A stretch of DNA of 7,351 nt from positions 1 through 7,351 of the forward strand of contig JAFABC010000330.1 in NCBI GenBank assembly GCA_023426275.1, written 5' to 3'. Source of the DNA: Pseudomonadota bacterium. Its GTDB lineage: Bacteria > Desulfobacterota > Desulfovibrionia > Desulfovibrionales > Desulfovibrionaceae. The position numbers and the translations under genes were made by a program. Below the pieces are notes generated by a model, which saw only the letters and a list, made by a program, of their open reading frames with translations, was not told where the DNA came from and did no database searches. Below, in pieces: positions 6,269 to 7,351 of the stretch. Each line of letters starts with the position of its first letter. The first letter of the stretch is position 1.

Positions 6269-7228
6269 ATGAACATTGCGGAACTGTGTGCTTCGTCGGC
6301 CCCGGTGTACGTCGCCGGCCATCGGGGACTGGTCGGCGCGGCCATCTCGCGCGCCCTGGCCGGGCAGGGCGCCAACGTCCTGACCCGGACCCACGCCGAA
6401 CTCGATCTGACCAATCAGGCGGCGGTCCGCGCCTTTTTCGAGACCGAGCGCCCGGCGGCCGTGTTCCTGGCCGCGGCCAAGGTGGGCGGCATCCACGCCA
6501 ACGCCACCTATCCCGCCGATTTCATCCGCGACAACCTGCTCATCCAGACCAACGTCATCGACGCGGCCCGCAACGCCGGCGTGTCCAAGCTCGTCTTTCT
6601 CGGTTCCTCGTGCATCTACCCCCGGCTGGCCCCCCAGCCCATCCGCGAGGAAAGCCTGCTGACCGGCCCCCTGGAAGTCACCAACGAGTGCTACGCCATC
6701 GCCAAGATCGCCGGCATCAAGATGTGTCAGGCCTACCGCCGGCAATACGGATTTGCCACCGTCAGCCTCATGCCCACCAACCTCTACGGGCCGGGCGACA
6801 ACTTCACGCCGGTCAATTCCCACGTCATTCCCGGCCTCATGCGCCGTTTCCACGAGGCGCGCCAGGCCGGCCGGGATTCCGTGACGGTCTGGGGCACCGG
6901 CAACGCGCTGCGGGAATTCCTCCACGTCGACGACATGGCGAGCGCCTGCCTGCTGTGTTTCGACCGTTTCGACGACGGGGAAATCGTCAATATCGGTTCG
7001 GGCGAGGAAGTGACCATCCGCGAACTGGCCACGCTCATGGCCGAGGTCACGGGCTTTGCCGGCCGGATCGATTTCGACGAGTCCAAGCCCGACGGCACGC
7101 CGCGCAAAATCGTGGACATTACCCGGCTGCGTTCGCTCGGCTGGAAACCCGGCCACACCCTGGCCGAGGGACTCGCCCAGACCTACCAGTGGTTTTGCGA
7201 CAACATCGCCACCGCCCGTCTCGCCTAG
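6269..7228 (+). CDS. fcl: GDP-L-fucose synthase
   Basis: NADPH-dependent epimerase/reductase that turns GDP-4-keto-6-deoxy-D-mannose into GDP-L-fucose for surface polysaccharides. The 319-residue product has the family's length and features: Rossmann motif GHRGLVG at 17-23, AAAKVGGIHAN at 68-78, SSCIYP at 113-118 (catalytic Ser, with C115), YAIAK at 142-146 (catalytic Tyr142 and Lys146), H185 in NSHVIP, and REFLHVDD at 215-222. A substrate-binding KPDGTPRK lies at 273-280. The ATG at 6269 was chosen over an in-frame TTG at 6248 because the protein then begins at the usual distance before the Rossmann motif. The ribosome site is weak (GGA, 7 bases). It lies 76 bases after the Hpt gene and may be cotranscribed. 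The partner gmd (GDP-mannose dehydratase) is not in the window. Confidence 0.95.
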   Translation: MNIAELCASSAPVYVAGHRGLVGAAISRALAGQGANVLTRTHAELDLTNQAAVRAFFETERPAAVFLAAAKVGGIHANATYPADFIRDNLLIQTNVIDAARNAGVSKLVFLGSSCIYPRLAPQPIREESLLTGPLEVTNECYAIAKIAGIKMCQAYRRQYGFATVSLMPTNLYGPGDNFTPVNSHVIPGLMRRFHEARQAGRDSVTVWGTGNALREFLHVDDMASACLLCFDRFDDGEIVNIGSGEEVTIRELATLMAEVTGFAGRIDFDESKPDGTPRKIVDITRLRSLGWKPGHTLAEGLAQTYQWFCDNIATARLA

Positions 7229-7250
7229 CGAAGAGACGAAAAGCGAAGAC

Positions 7251-7351
<101 letters not shown>

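Noticed and set aside
6050..7156. 368-codon minus-strand open frame opposite fcl
   Set aside because: It is the complement of a fully motif-supported GDP-L-fucose synthase and shows no domain of its own.

Overview
The window is about 7.26 kb of GC-rich bacterial chromosome that runs into 92 consecutive G at its right end, so the right edge looks like a contig end. Strong third-position G/C, Sec-type (non-lipoprotein) PstS, and a GC-rich intergenic hairpin element of a kind I associate with Desulfovibrio-type genomes suggest a sulfate reducer of the Desulfovibrionaceae (Desulfovibrio/Solidesulfovibrio). This placement is an inference, not a database result.

Left part (1-2875, minus strand): a high-affinity phosphate ABC-uptake operon read right to left, pstS - pstC - pstA. 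PstS is the periplasmic phosphate-binding protein; PstC and PstA are the two permease subunits. A strong 10-bp hairpin lies between pstS and pstC, and a double hairpin follows pstA. The ATPase gene pstB and the regulator gene phoU, which usually follow, are not present in the 191 bases downstream. A candidate Pho box and -10 precede pstS.

Middle (2876-3201): a 326-base divergent regulatory region. It holds the pstS promoter candidate, a cluster of TTGCxxAA-like palindromes, and a good sigma70-type promoter candidate for rpe.

Right part (3202-7228, plus strand): rpe (ribulose-5-phosphate 3-epimerase), then a soluble hybrid histidine kinase (PAS-PAS-HisKA-HATPase-REC), a separate small Hpt phosphotransfer protein, and a GDP-L-fucose synthase. 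The kinase start, fixed by a strong Shine-Dalgarno inside rpe, overlaps the end of rpe by 38 bases. The kinase and Hpt genes overlap by ATGA. rpe, kinase and Hpt therefore look like one translationally coupled unit, which ties a pentose-phosphate enzyme to a phosphorelay whose final response regulator is not in the window. The fucose synthase follows after 76 bases and is probably for surface polysaccharide.

The window is mostly ordinary housekeeping and signalling genes; I see no evidence for a wholly new system. The points most worth a second look are the rpe-kinase overlap, the split kinase/Hpt relay, the missing pstB/phoU, and a right end where a copy of the intergenic repeat appears to dissolve into poly-G.
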